DNA of 64,000 bases from Mycobacterium sp. HUMS_12744610 (lineage in GTDB: Bacteria; Actinomycetota; Actinomycetes; Mycobacteriales; Mycobacteriaceae): positions 5,828,001 to 5,892,000 of the forward strand of contig NZ_JBGEDP010000001.1 in assembly GCF_041206865.1 (NCBI RefSeq), read 5' to 3'. Below are positions 17,019 to 27,695 of this stretch, in pieces (positions within the stretch are counted from its first letter, which is position 1; each line of letters begins with the position of its first letter). The notes beneath the pieces are model-generated. The model was not told the DNA's origin. It saw only the letters and a program-made list of their open reading frames with translations, and searched no databases. Both the position numbers and the translations under genes were made by a program.

Positions 17019-17732
17019 TCAGCGTCGCTGCCGCTGCCTTCTGGGTGCCTGGTCCAGCAGGGCGCGGCGGTCCCGGTGGAAGTAGGTGTACGCGGTTGTC
17101 AACGCGCACACCGCCGTTGCCAGCACCAGCATCCAGGTCCCGTTCACGACCACGCTGATGAGGCCACCCACCGTGGCGCCGATGACGAAGCTGGCCAGCA
17201 ACAGAAGATAGCCCAGCCAGTCCGAGGCGTTTCCACCACCAGCGATGTGGCGTTCGATACCCTGGCCCATCTTGACGGTCGTGCCGGTCACATAGCTCAA
17301 CGGCACCGACACCTCGCCGTCCTTGACGAACGACGTGTTCAAGGCCCCGGTGCCGAAGGCCATCAGCACGATCGGCGCGAAGTCGAGAAGGTTTTGTGCC
17401 CACCCTTCGTCGATGACGTCGACCACGGTGGCGGCCAGCAAACTCAGGGTTGTCAGCACCGTCGGACCATGCGGGTGGTCCACCCAGAAAAATCGCCGGC
17501 ACAGTGACGCGACCACCACGCCTGCGACGAATGCCACAATGAGCAGCCCGGCGCTTACGGCGAGCCACACTTCGCCGGTGAAGTATCCGAGCACGGCGCG
17601 CTGGGCGTTGCCGGTGATGAAAACCACGAAATAACCCGCGGAGTGGGTGAATGAGATCGCGCCCACCACACCGGCGAGCACGGCCAGCACCCACGACAGA
17701 CGAGCCTCACTGTTGAACACTTCCCCGGCCAC
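17019..17732 (-). CDS. YoaK-type DUF1275 membrane protein
   Basis: 237-residue polytopic membrane protein of the DUF1275/YoaK family. Hydrophobic segments include WVLAVLAGVVGAISF, LAVSAGLLIVAFVAGVVVAS, VLTTLSLLAATVVDVI and YLLLLASFVIGATVGGLISV. The family motif VFITGNAQRAVLG is near residue 38 and PLSYVTGTTVKMGQG near 147. The cytoplasmic C-terminus is Arg-rich (APRRQRQRR). Function unknown. It is convergent with fbpC (29-nt gap) in the position of Rv0128, but I could not confirm homology to Rv0128. Confidence 0.75.
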   Translation of the reverse strand: MAGEVFNSEARLSWVLAVLAGVVGAISFTHSAGYFVVFITGNAQRAVLGYFTGEVWLAVSAGLLIVAFVAGVVVASLCRRFFWVDHPHGPTVLTTLSLLAATVVDVIDEGWAQNLLDFAPIVLMAFGTGALNTSFVKDGEVSVPLSYVTGTTVKMGQGIERHIAGGGNASDWLGYLLLLASFVIGATVGGLISVVVNGTWMLVLATAVCALTTAYTYFHRDRRALLDQAPRRQRQRR

Positions 17733-17780
17733 GCCTAAATATTTGCAGACAAGCGTGGCGGGCGCAGAGCGCGAGTTGTC

Positions 17781-19136
17781 CTAGTCCGCGGTGAGCCGTG
17801 CGATGGAGCGCAGCGGGATCGGCAGCCATCCCGGGCGGTGCCGCGACTCGTAGCCGGCCTCGTAGACGGCCTTGTCGAGTTCGTAGGCGGACAGCAGCTC
17901 CGCCGAATCGCGCGGATCGACTCCGGACGCGGCCGCATAGCCCTCGCAGAACGCGGTGCGGTTGCGCTCGACCCATTCCCGGGCCCGGGCCGCGAGCTGC
18001 TTGTCGCTGGCCTGATCCGCCAGCGGCCCGTAGGCGGCGTACTCGAAGGACCGCAACACCCCGGCCACATCGCGCAGCGGCGAGTCCGGCGCCCGGCGTT
18101 CCTGCAGCGGCTGGCCCGGCTCCCCTTCGAAGTCGATCAGCAGCCAGCTCTCCGGTGTCCGAAGCACCTGCCCCAGGTGCAGGTCGCCGTGGACGCGCTG
18201 GACGGTGATCGTCTCGCCCGCCAGCTTGCCGAACCGCTCCTCGATGGCCGTCGCGTACTCCTCGAGTTCGGGCACCTTCGCCACGGTCGACGACATCCGC
18301 GCCAGCACGGTGTCGAGCGGGAACGTCGCCCGGCTGGTTCCGAGGTTCTCGGCCAGCGTGGCGTGCACCGAGGCGACCGCTTCGCCGAGCCGGAACGACT
18401 CGCCGGCGAAGTCGCCACCGACTTCGTGGGCGTAAAGGTCGGCCTCGGCGAACAGGTCACGGACGCTGGCCGTGGCCATCGCCCAGCCTTCGGCCGCATT
18501 GGACGCGAACTCGGTGACCATCCCCAGCGGCCACGCCGTGTCTTCGGTGCCGTCCGCCCCGGCGATCTCATAGGTGCCGAACAACCGCGCGACGTGCGGG
18601 TTGCCGGCGTGGGCGAGCACCCGGTTGAGTTCGATATCGGGATTCACGCCGCTGCTGACCCGCCGGAACACCTTGAAGATGGCCCGGCGGTCGAAGATCA
18701 CGCTGGTGTTGCTCTGCTCGGCGTCCGCGACGTGCGGCAGCGCCTCCAGCGGCAGCTCGGCATCCGGTTCCTTGACGAACCTCAGCCGCGTCCCCGACGC
18801 CTCTCGCTCGGCCGACGCGTCGATCAGCGACAGCAGGAACTGCGGCGCATCGGTGTCGTACAGGGCGTCGAAACCGGTCCGATCGCCCGCCGCGCCGATC
18901 GTGGCGACCGTGCTGTACTCGGAGACCGGCGCCGTATCCCAGCGCACGATCACCTGGTAGCGTTCCGACGAGCCATCGGCATAGCTGGCGTCGACCAGCA
19001 CTAGGTCGAGGTCTTCGCGCAGCGGCACCACCAGACTCGCATCGGTGGCGGCCAACTCGCGGTTACGCCCGGCGTACCACCGTTGCTGCGGCAGCCACTC
19101 GGCCCAGGGCAGCTTGGCCGGCTCACTCATGCTCAC
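17781..19136 (-). CDS. mak: Maltokinase
   Basis: 451-residue aminoglycoside-phosphotransferase-fold kinase that phosphorylates maltose to maltose-1-phosphate with ATP, the donor for GlgE alpha-glucan synthesis. The N-terminus [20 protein letters not shown] is typical of Mak/Pep2. The nucleotide lobe includes [15 protein letters not shown], the catalytic loop is [14 protein letters not shown] (about residue 313) and the metal Asp is in [12 protein letters not shown]. The start is GTG 19136 or ATG 19130; GAGGAGG for it lies inside the last unit of the treS-mak tandem repeat. In M. tuberculosis treS and pep2/mak are adjacent, and TreS-Mak form a complex. Translation is probably coupled through the repeat. 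Confidence 0.93.
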   Translation of the reverse strand: MSMSEPAKLPWAEWLPQQRWYAGRNRELAATDASLVVPLREDLDLVLVDASYADGSSERYQVIVRWDTAPVSEYSTVATIGAAGDRTGFDALYDTDAPQFLLSLIDASAEREASGTRLRFVKEPDAELPLEALPHVADAEQSNTSVIFDRRAIFKVFRRVSSGVNPDIELNRVLAHAGNPHVARLFGTYEIAGADGTEDTAWPLGMVTEFASNAAEGWAMATASVRDLFAEADLYAHEVGGDFAGESFRLGEAVASVHATLAENLGTSRATFPLDTVLARMSSTVAKVPELEEYATAIEERFGKLAGETITVQRVHGDLHLGQVLRTPESWLLIDFEGEPGQPLQERRAPDSPLRDVAGVLRSFEYAAYGPLADQASDKQLAARAREWVERNRTAFCEGYAAASGVDPRDSAELLSAYELDKAVYEAGYESRHRPGWLPIPLRSIARLTAD

Positions 19137-19333
19137 AACCGCCGCTCCTCCTCATCGCTCCGCTCTGCATCGTCGCGACACACTCACAACCGCCGCTCCT
19201 CCTCATCGCTCCGCTCTGCATCGTCGCGGCACACTCACAACCGCCGCTCCTCATCGCTCCGCTCTGCATCGTCGCGGCACACTCACAACCGCCGCTCCTC
19301 CTCATCGCTCCGCTCTGCATCGTCGCGGCACAC

Positions 19334-21160
<1,827 letters not shown>

Positions 21161-21278
21161 CAATTCCACGATGCCACGGGTACCCGAGGCGGCGCGCCGG
21201 GAATCACGCCCGCGACGCCGCGGCGAACCACGCCGGGCGGCAAGCGGATTGGACGGCGGGCACCACCCCGGACGGGTG

Positions 21279-22358
21279 TCAGGCCGGCGGGCCGTCCGCC
21301 AGGGTCACGACAGCCTCGCGGTCGCCGCCCGACACGGAGCGATAGCTCACCGTGATGTTGTCGCCCGGGTGATGCGGGACGAGAGCGTCCGTCATCGAGG
21401 TGGCCCCGCGGATCGGGGCACCGTCGATCGAGGTGATCACGTCGCCCGGCGCGAAGCCCGCCCCCGCGGCGGGGCCGTCGCCGACCACGCGTTCGACCCG
21501 TGCGCCGTTGCCGCCGTTGTCGACGACGCCGAGGCCGAGGAAGGCCGTGGGGCCGATGTGCACGGTGTTCGAGCCGGCACCGGAGCGGATCTGGCCGGCC
21601 ACTCCCATCGCCTGGCCGATCGGGATGGCGAAGCCCTGCCCGCCGGACATCTTGTAGTTGTCGGTGGCGGCGGTGTTCATGCCGATCACCTGGCCGTTGC
21701 CATTGACCATCGGCCCGCCGGAGTCGCCCGGCTTGATCGGCGTGTCCGCCTGGATCAGACCGCCCAGCGTCTCCTGGGCGCCGGTCAGGGTGTCGGTGGC
21801 GTCGACGGTCTGGTTGAGGCCGATGACGTGGCCGGCCACCGCGCTGGGCGTTCCGCCCTGTCCGCCGGCGTTGCCCATCGCGACCACCGGCTCGCCGATG
21901 TTGGCGCCGCCGCCGATCGCGGCGGTCGGCAAGCCGGCCGCCCCGCGCAGCTGCAGCACCGCGACGTCCTGGGTGCGGTCGTAGCCGATCACGTCGACGC
22001 CGTAGGTCTGGCCGTTGCCGACGTCGAACGCGCTGATGTCGGTGGCGCCGGCGATCACGTGGTTGTTGGTCAGCACCACACCGTTGGGGTCGATGACGAT
22101 CCCCGTGCCGGCCCCCACCGCGTTGTTGTAGCCGAACTTGGTGTTGATGTTGACCACCTGCGGCCCGACCTGCGCGACCAGCGCCGCCGGGTCGAGCGCG
22201 AGCATGGGGCGGTCGGCGATCCGATCCAGCGCGGGGGTGGACGACCCGGGAGGTGCGGCCGACGCGGGCACCGCGCCCAGGCCCAGGCCCAGGCCGACCA
22301 CGGCCAGCACGCTGGCTAACCATGACCACCAGACCGAGCGGTGATGCCCTTTGCTCAT
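21279..22358 (-). CDS. pepA: Secreted serine protease PepA (HtrA-type with PDZ)
   Basis: 359-residue secreted trypsin-like protease. The signal peptide [20 protein letters not shown] ends near PASA/APP. The catalytic triad is His in [14 protein letters not shown], Asp in [13 protein letters not shown] and Ser in [18 protein letters not shown]-terminal PDZ domain follows ([34 protein letters not shown]). This is the Rv0125 family, whose fragment is part of the M72 vaccine antigen. It lies upstream of treS on the same strand with a 118-nt gap. An AT-rich TATAAAT around 22430 on this strand could be part of its promoter. Confidence 0.95.
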   Translation of the reverse strand: MSKGHHRSVWWSWLASVLAVVGLGLGLGAVPASAAPPGSSTPALDRIADRPMLALDPAALVAQVGPQVVNINTKFGYNNAVGAGTGIVIDPNGVVLTNNHVIAGATDISAFDVGNGQTYGVDVIGYDRTQDVAVLQLRGAAGLPTAAIGGGANIGEPVVAMGNAGGQGGTPSAVAGHVIGLNQTVDATDTLTGAQETLGGLIQADTPIKPGDSGGPMVNGNGQVIGMNTAATDNYKMSGGQGFAIPIGQAMGVAGQIRSGAGSNTVHIGPTAFLGLGVVDNGGNGARVERVVGDGPAAGAGFAPGDVITSIDGAPIRGATSMTDALVPHHPGDNITVSYRSVSGGDREAVVTLADGPPA

Positions 22359-22598
22359 CCGTACCTCCTGTAGCCGAGAATCAGAAATCGCCCCGGCCTC
22401 CGGCTCTGAGGCGGGACGACTTTGTATTTATAACCGTAATGCAGATCGTCATTCAGGCGCTCGTCAGGGTTTCGCGGTCGGCGTAACCGCGGTGGGGACG
22501 CCGGCCCGAGCCGGCCGCGGCGAGAACCCGCCGGTTTGCTGCGCGGCCGCCCCGGCCGCGGGGTCGGCGATCGGTCCCGGTGCCTCTAAGCTGAGACG

Positions 22599-23018
22599 GT
22601 GGGCGATTTCGACGCCAGGGCCAGGTTCACCCGCTCCCCGGTGGCCCGGCTTGCCACGATCACACCCGAGGGCCTCCCCCACCTGGTGCCGGTGGTTTTC
22701 GCGCTCGACGACGGCGCCGGCGGCTACGTGGTGTACACCGCCGTCGACGGCAAACCCAAAACCACCCGGCGGCTGCGGCGGCTGGCCAACATCGAGAAGC
22801 ACCCGCGGGTGAGCCTGCTCGTCGACCACTACACCGACGACTGGACGCGGCTGTGGTGGGTCCGGGCCGACGGGGTCGCCGCCGTCCACGACGACGGCCC
22901 GGCGATGGACGCCGGACGGCGGCTACTGCGCGCCAAATACCACCAGTACCAAACGGTTTCGTTGGACGGCCCCGTCATCGCGGTCACGGTTCAGCGGTGG
23001 TCGGGCTGGCAGGCCTGA
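22599..23018 (+). CDS. PPOX-class F420-dependent oxidoreductase (Rv0121c-like)
   Basis: 139-residue split-barrel flavin/F420-binding protein from GTG 22599. The fold motifs are [31 protein letters not shown], then [40 protein letters not shown] and [20 protein letters not shown]. This is the TIGR03668-type subgroup of pyridoxamine-phosphate-oxidase-like proteins, several of which use F420. The substrate is unknown. The position between pepA and fusA2 matches Rv0121c. Confidence 0.85.
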   Translation: MGDFDARARFTRSPVARLATITPEGLPHLVPVVFALDDGAGGYVVYTAVDGKPKTTRRLRRLANIEKHPRVSLLVDHYTDDWTRLWWVRADGVAAVHDDGPAMDAGRRLLRAKYHQYQTVSLDGPVIAVTVQRWSGWQA

Positions 23019-23147
23019 GCACGCCCGGCGCGGGCCGGTCAACGATTCGTCCCGGGCTCTTGTGGTCCCTGGTGGTTGGGTGAAGGGTAGCTAGATACCG
23101 AGATAGGTGTACGGCAGTAAGCGACCCGGGAAATTCGGAGGGAAGCC

Positions 23148-25304
23148 ATGGCGGACAGGACGAACGGTTCCCAGGGCGCGACGGCCGCCCCCACCGCCAC
23201 CGGCCCGGGCGACATTCGCAACGTCGTGCTCGTCGGACCGTCCGGGGCCGGCAAGACCACCCTCGTCGAAGCCCTGCTCGTCGCGGCCGGGGTGCTGTCC
23301 CGGGCCGGCTCGGTCACAGACGGCACCACGGTGTGCGACTACGACGACGCCGAGATCCGCCAGCAGCGGTCTGTGGGCGTCGCCGTCGCGTCCCTGTCGC
23401 ACGACGGCATCAAGGTCAACCTCGTCGACACCCCCGGATACGCCGACTTCGTGGGCGAACTGCGGGCCGGACTGCGGGCGGCAGACTGCGCGCTGTTCGT
23501 CATCGCCGCCAACGAGGGGGTCGACGCGCCGACGAAGCTGCTGTGGCAGGAGTGCAGCCGGGTCGGCATGCCCCGCGCGGTGGTGATCACCAAGCTCGAC
23601 CACGCGCGGGCCGATTACTCCGAGGCGCTGGCCGCCGCACAGGACGCGTTCGGCGACAAGGTGTTACCGCTGTACCTGCCCGGCTCCCTGCCGGCCTGCG
23701 CCGGCCTGATCGGCCTGCTGTCGCAAACCTGCTACGACTACGCGGACGGGCGGCGCACGGCCCACCCGCCGGACCCGTCGGACACCGACCGCATCGAGAG
23801 CGCCCGCGGCGCCCTGATCGAGGGGATCATCGAGGAGTCCGAGGACGAGTCCCTGATGGAGCGCTATCTGGGCGGCGGGACGATCGACGAGGCCGTGCTC
23901 ATCGCGGACCTCGAGCGGGCCGTGGCCCGGGCGTCGTTCTTCCCGGTGATCCCGGTGTGCAGCGGGACCGGCGTCGGAACCCAGGAACTGCTGGAGATCA
24001 TCACCCGCGGCTTCCCCTCCCCGATGGAGCACCCGCTGCCGGAGGTGTTCACCCCGCAGGGCGCCCCGCACACCACGCTGGCCTGCGACCCCGACGCGCC
24101 GCTGCTCGCGGAGGTGGTGAAGACGACGTCGGACCCCTACGTCGGCAGGGTCAGCCTGGTCCGGGTGTTCTCCGGCACGGTCAGGCCCGACGCGACGGTT
24201 CACGTGTCGGGCCATTTTGCGTCGTTCTTCGGCGCCGGCAACGGGAACGGCAGCACCCACCCCGACCACGACGAGGACGAGCGCGTCGGGGCGCTGTCGT
24301 TTCCGCTGGGCAAGCAGCAACGCCCGGCGCAGGCGGCGGTCGCGGGCGACATCTGCGCGATCGGCAAGCTGAGCCGCGCCGAGACCGGCGACACGCTGTC
24401 GGACAAGTCCGAGCCCCTGGTGCTCAAGCCCTGGACGATGCCCGAACCGCTGCTGCCGGTCGCCATCGCGGCGCACGCCAAGACCGACGAGGACAAGCTG
24501 TCGGTCGGGTTGGGGCGGTTGGCCGCCGAGGATCCGACACTGCGCATCGAGCAGAACCCGGAGACGCACCAGATCGTGTTGTGGTGCATGGGCGAGGCCC
24601 ACGCCGGTGTGGTCCTGGACGCGCTGGCCAACCGCTACGGCGTGACCGTGGGCACCGTCGACGTCCGGATCCCGCTGCGGGAGACGTTCGGCGGCAAGGC
24701 CAAAGGCCAGGGCCGCCATGTCAAGCAGTCGGGTGGGCACGGCCAGTACGCGGTGTGCGACATCGAGGTGGAGCCGCTGCCGGAGGGCTCCGGGTTCGAG
24801 TTCCTCGACAAGGTGGTCGGCGGGGCGGTGCCGCGCCAGTTCATCCCCAGCGTGGAGAAGGGTGTGCGCACCCAGATGGAAAAGGGTGTGCACGCCGGCT
24901 ATCCGGTGGTCGACATCCGCGTCACCCTGCTCGACGGCAAGGCGCACAGCGTGGACTCCTCGGACTTCGCGTTCCAGACGGCCGGCGCGCTGGCGTTGCG
25001 GGAGGCGGCGGCGGCGACCCGGGTGGCGCTGCTCGAACCCATCGACGAGATCTCGGTGCTGGTGCCCGACGACTTCGTCGGCGCGGTGATGGGCGACCTG
25101 TCGAGCCGGCGCGGGCGGGTCCTGGGCACCGAGGCCGGTTGCGACCGCACGATCGTGCACGCCGAGGTGCCGCAGGTGGAGCTGGTCCGCTACGCCATCG
25201 ATCTGCGCTCCCTGGCGCACGGGGCCGCGTCGTTCACCCGGTCGTTCGCCCGTTACGAACCGATGCCGGAATCGGCGGCCGCAAAGGTGGCGGCTACTGT
25301 CTGA
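23148..25304 (+). CDS. fusA2: EF-G-like GTPase FusA2
   Basis: 718-residue EF-G paralogue. G1 is VVLVGPSGAGKTTLVEAL (about residue 28; PSGAGKT where true EF-G has a His-containing P-loop). G3 is VNLVDTPGYADFVGEL, and G4 is VVITKLDHARADY. Domain II carries YVGRVSLVRVFSGTVRPDA. Domains III-V are present (QSGGHGQYAVCDIEVEPLPE; the C-terminus is YAIDLRSLAHGAASFTRSFA). An insertion of Gly/Asn/Asp residues (GNGNGSTHPDHDEDE) sits in domain II. This matches Rv0120c. Such paralogues do not replace FusA1; a ribosome-associated stress role is possible but unproven. The DUF2231-type gene starts 6 nt downstream. Confidence 0.93.
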   Translation: MADRTNGSQGATAAPTATGPGDIRNVVLVGPSGAGKTTLVEALLVAAGVLSRAGSVTDGTTVCDYDDAEIRQQRSVGVAVASLSHDGIKVNLVDTPGYADFVGELRAGLRAADCALFVIAANEGVDAPTKLLWQECSRVGMPRAVVITKLDHARADYSEALAAAQDAFGDKVLPLYLPGSLPACAGLIGLLSQTCYDYADGRRTAHPPDPSDTDRIESARGALIEGIIEESEDESLMERYLGGGTIDEAVLIADLERAVARASFFPVIPVCSGTGVGTQELLEIITRGFPSPMEHPLPEVFTPQGAPHTTLACDPDAPLLAEVVKTTSDPYVGRVSLVRVFSGTVRPDATVHVSGHFASFFGAGNGNGSTHPDHDEDERVGALSFPLGKQQRPAQAAVAGDICAIGKLSRAETGDTLSDKSEPLVLKPWTMPEPLLPVAIAAHAKTDEDKLSVGLGRLAAEDPTLRIEQNPETHQIVLWCMGEAHAGVVLDALANRYGVTVGTVDVRIPLRETFGGKAKGQGRHVKQSGGHGQYAVCDIEVEPLPEGSGFEFLDKVVGGAVPRQFIPSVEKGVRTQMEKGVHAGYPVVDIRVTLLDGKAHSVDSSDFAFQTAGALALREAAAATRVALLEPIDEISVLVPDDFVGAVMGDLSSRRGRVLGTEAGCDRTIVHAEVPQVELVRYAIDLRSLAHGAASFTRSFARYEPMPESAAAKVAATV

Positions 25305-25310
25305 CAAGGC

Positions 25311-25793
25311 ATGTCGACATTCAACGGACTTCCCGCCCATATCCTGCTGAACCATTTCGTCGTCGTTCTCGCACCGCTGACGGCGGTCCTGGCGATCCTG
25401 TGCGCGCTGTGGCCGGCGGCGCGCCGGCGGCTGATCTGGCTCGTCGTCCTGCTGGCGGTGGCCACGGTGGCCCTGACCCCGGTGACCGCCGGCGCAGGCG
25501 CGTGGCTGGCGGCGCGGGTGCGCGCCGCGCCCGCCGCGGTGCCCGTGCTGGCCGCGCACGAGCAGTTGGGTTCGACGTTCATCTACATCGTCGCGGCGCT
25601 GCTGGCCACCGTCGCGCTGCTGGCCGCCGTCCATGTCCGCCAGACGCGCGGAACGGCGGTCAGCCTCGTGGCGCAGTCGGTGGTCGGGGTGCTGGTGGTC
25701 GTCGCCGCGGCCGCGACGCTGATCCAGACCTACCGCATCGGCGATTCCGGCGCCCGGGCGGCCTGGGGCACGGTGTCCTCAGCCACCCCCTAG
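25311..25793 (+). CDS. DUF2231-like membrane protein
   Basis: 160-residue membrane protein with four hydrophobic helices: HILLNHFVVVLAPLTAVLAI, RLIWLVVLLAVATVALTPVT, FIYIVAALLATVALLAAVHV and VGVLVVVAAAATLI. The N-terminal FNGLPAHILLNHFVVV and the mid-protein AHEQLGSTF match the DUF2231 pattern of paired histidines in membrane helices. Such proteins may bind heme or metals, but function is not established. It starts 6 nt after fusA2 and so is probably co-transcribed. Confidence 0.7.
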   Translation: MSTFNGLPAHILLNHFVVVLAPLTAVLAILCALWPAARRRLIWLVVLLAVATVALTPVTAGAGAWLAARVRAAPAAVPVLAAHEQLGSTFIYIVAALLATVALLAAVHVRQTRGTAVSLVAQSVVGVLVVVAAAATLIQTYRIGDSGARAAWGTVSSATP

Positions 25794-25796
25794 ACC

Positions 25797-25856
25797 GCGA
25801 GCGTGCGTGTCGCGACGGCGACACGCCGCCACCGCTGACATTCTGCGCACGCTCGC
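25797..25856. terminator. Nested stem-loop between convergent genes
   Basis: GCGAGCGTGCG at 25797-25807 pairs perfectly with CGCACGCTCGC at 25846-25856. Inside it GTGTCG (25807-25812) can pair with CGACAC (25819-25824). It lies between the convergent DUF2231 gene and fadD7. A bidirectional terminator is inferred from position; there is no U-tract. Confidence 0.5.
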
Positions 25857-25866
25857 GCTCGGCGGG

Positions 25867-27441
25867 CTACCCCTGTTGAGGGCCGAACTGCCGGGCCACG
25901 GCGCGGCGGTCCAGCGAGCCCTTCGCGGTGTGGGGCAACTCCCCGGCTTCCTGGAAGGTGGTGGGCACCTCGTAGGGTGCCAGCTTCTCCCGGCAGAACG
26001 CCACCAGTTCGTCGGGGGCCGGCGCGGCGAGTTGCCGGGGAACGAACACCGCGGCCACGGTCTCCCCGTACACCTTGTCGGGCATGCCGAACACCGCGAC
26101 CTCCAGCACACCGGGGTGGCTGGCCAGGACGGCCTCGACCCGCTCCGGTGAGATCTTCTCCCCGCCGCGATTGATCAGCTCCTTGATCCTGCCGCGGATG
26201 CTCAGGTCGCCGGCCGCCGACAGCGACCCCAGGTCGCCGGTGCGCAGCCAACCGTCGGTGAAGTTTGCCGCGGTGATCGCCGGATCGCCGAGGTAGCCCC
26301 GCACGACGGTGGGGCCGCGCAGCCAGACCTCGCCGACGGCCCCGGCCTCCAGCGACTGACCGTCGGGCCCGGCGATCCTGATCTCGGGTCCGGTCGAACG
26401 GCCGACGAGACCCGGTGTCTCGGACGGGTTTTCGCGTTCGTCGATTCCCGTGCTGGACACCTGGTGGGTCGCCTCGGTCATGCCGAACGCGCACACCACC
26501 GGCGCGGAGAAGGTGTCGCGCAGCGCCTGCGCCGTCTCCGGCGTGAGCGGGGCGCTGCAGCTGCGGATGAACCGCAGCGCGGCCTTTTCGGTCTGCTGCC
26601 GATCGGTCTTGGCGCGCTCCAGCAGGATCTGGTGAATCGTCGGGACCGCGGTGTACCAGGTGGCCCGAACGGCGTCGATGTCGTCCCAGAACGTGTGCGC
26701 CGAGAACCGCCCGCGTGCCGGCAGCAACACCGCACCCCCGGACGCCAGGGTCGACAACAGCGCAGCGAGCAGCCCATGCCCGTGGTAGAGCGGCATCACC
26801 GCGACGGTCGCATCGTCGGGCCCGAAACCGTAGCCGGCGACGATCGCGCGCACCGAGGCCGCGAGATTGGCGTTGGTCCACGGGACCATCTTCGGGAGGC
26901 CGGTCGTTCCCCCGGTGAACATGATCATGGCGTCGTCGCCCCGCAGCCCTTCGGGCGCCCGCGTAGGCGCGCCGCAAGCCTGCGCGGCGTCCAGGTCGAC
27001 CTCCGGGCCGCGGTCGGGCCCCACGGTCACCGCGATCGGCCACCACCCCGGCGCCGACTCCCGCTCGTCGGGCACGTCCCCGTCGACGAGGACCACCCGC
27101 GCGCCCACCGCCTCGCTGCGCCGCCGCTGCTCGCCGACGGGCAGGGCCGGGTCCAGCGGGACGGCGATCAGCTCCGCGCGCGACGCCGCCAGCAGGCCGA
27201 CGACGAATTCGGCGTTGCTCCCCGCGCGCAGCGCGACCCGGTCACCGGGCGTCAGCCCGGCCGCCCCGAGCCGGCCGGCCAGGTCGTCGACCAGTCCGAC
27301 CAGGTCGCGGTAGCTGACCCGGATGCGGTCCTCGGTGACGACGAGCGCCGGCGCCTCCGGGTGCGCGGCCGCCGCTGCCGCGACCAGGTCGGCGATGCGC
27401 GGGCTCGCGGATGCCTCGGTCGACTCAGTCCCCATCGCCAT
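25867..27441 (-). CDS. fadD7: Acyl-CoA synthetase FadD7 (probable oxalate-CoA ligase)
   Basis: 524-residue ANL adenylating enzyme from ATG 27441 (GAAGGGAC upstream). Motifs: the P-loop AMIMFTGGTTGLPKMVPWTN (about residue 169), VCAFGMTEATHQVSS (A5), YLGDPAITAANFTDGWLRTG (A7), and the hinge GRIKELINRGGEKISPERVE with the C-terminal Lys in PHTAKGSLDRRAV. It makes an acyl-CoA from acid, ATP and CoA. It resembles plant AAE3 and yeast Pcs60 oxalyl-CoA synthetases and is divergent from oxcA, so oxalate is the likely substrate. Orthologue of Rv0119 by synteny. Confidence 0.88.
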   Translation of the reverse strand: MAMGTESTEASASPRIADLVAAAAAAHPEAPALVVTEDRIRVSYRDLVGLVDDLAGRLGAAGLTPGDRVALRAGSNAEFVVGLLAASRAELIAVPLDPALPVGEQRRRSEAVGARVVLVDGDVPDERESAPGWWPIAVTVGPDRGPEVDLDAAQACGAPTRAPEGLRGDDAMIMFTGGTTGLPKMVPWTNANLAASVRAIVAGYGFGPDDATVAVMPLYHGHGLLAALLSTLASGGAVLLPARGRFSAHTFWDDIDAVRATWYTAVPTIHQILLERAKTDRQQTEKAALRFIRSCSAPLTPETAQALRDTFSAPVVCAFGMTEATHQVSSTGIDERENPSETPGLVGRSTGPEIRIAGPDGQSLEAGAVGEVWLRGPTVVRGYLGDPAITAANFTDGWLRTGDLGSLSAAGDLSIRGRIKELINRGGEKISPERVEAVLASHPGVLEVAVFGMPDKVYGETVAAVFVPRQLAAPAPDELVAFCREKLAPYEVPTTFQEAGELPHTAKGSLDRRAVARQFGPQQG

Positions 27442-27537
27442 GTCCCTTCCTCGAGGGCCCTCGCCGGGCCGCGAAATTCCTGCTCGCACCCTGCCGCGCC
27501 GCCGCGGCGGCCGTCTAATACCGATGCCCTCACAATT

Positions 27538-27554
27538 GATAACCGATGGCTATC
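27538..27554. promoter_or_regulatory. LysR-type palindrome upstream of oxcA
   Basis: GATAACC-GAT-GGCTATC is a near-perfect 17-bp palindrome (ATA-n9-TAT core) in the fadD7-oxcA divergent region; partial copies GATAA and GGATAG follow at 27585-27612. The spacing fits a LysR-type site, and the LysR gene oxyS lies just beyond oxcA. Binding is an inference. Confidence 0.45.
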
Positions 27555-27695
27555 GAGCGGGGGTGACCAGCCCTCGAACGCCGTCGATAAATTGCGTGAA
27601 TCGCTGGATAGCGGCTTAGTGTTGGACGACTCCGGCCCCGCGGAACACAGTGATCACGGACCCCAACGACCACCAGGACACGAGGAGTTGCCACC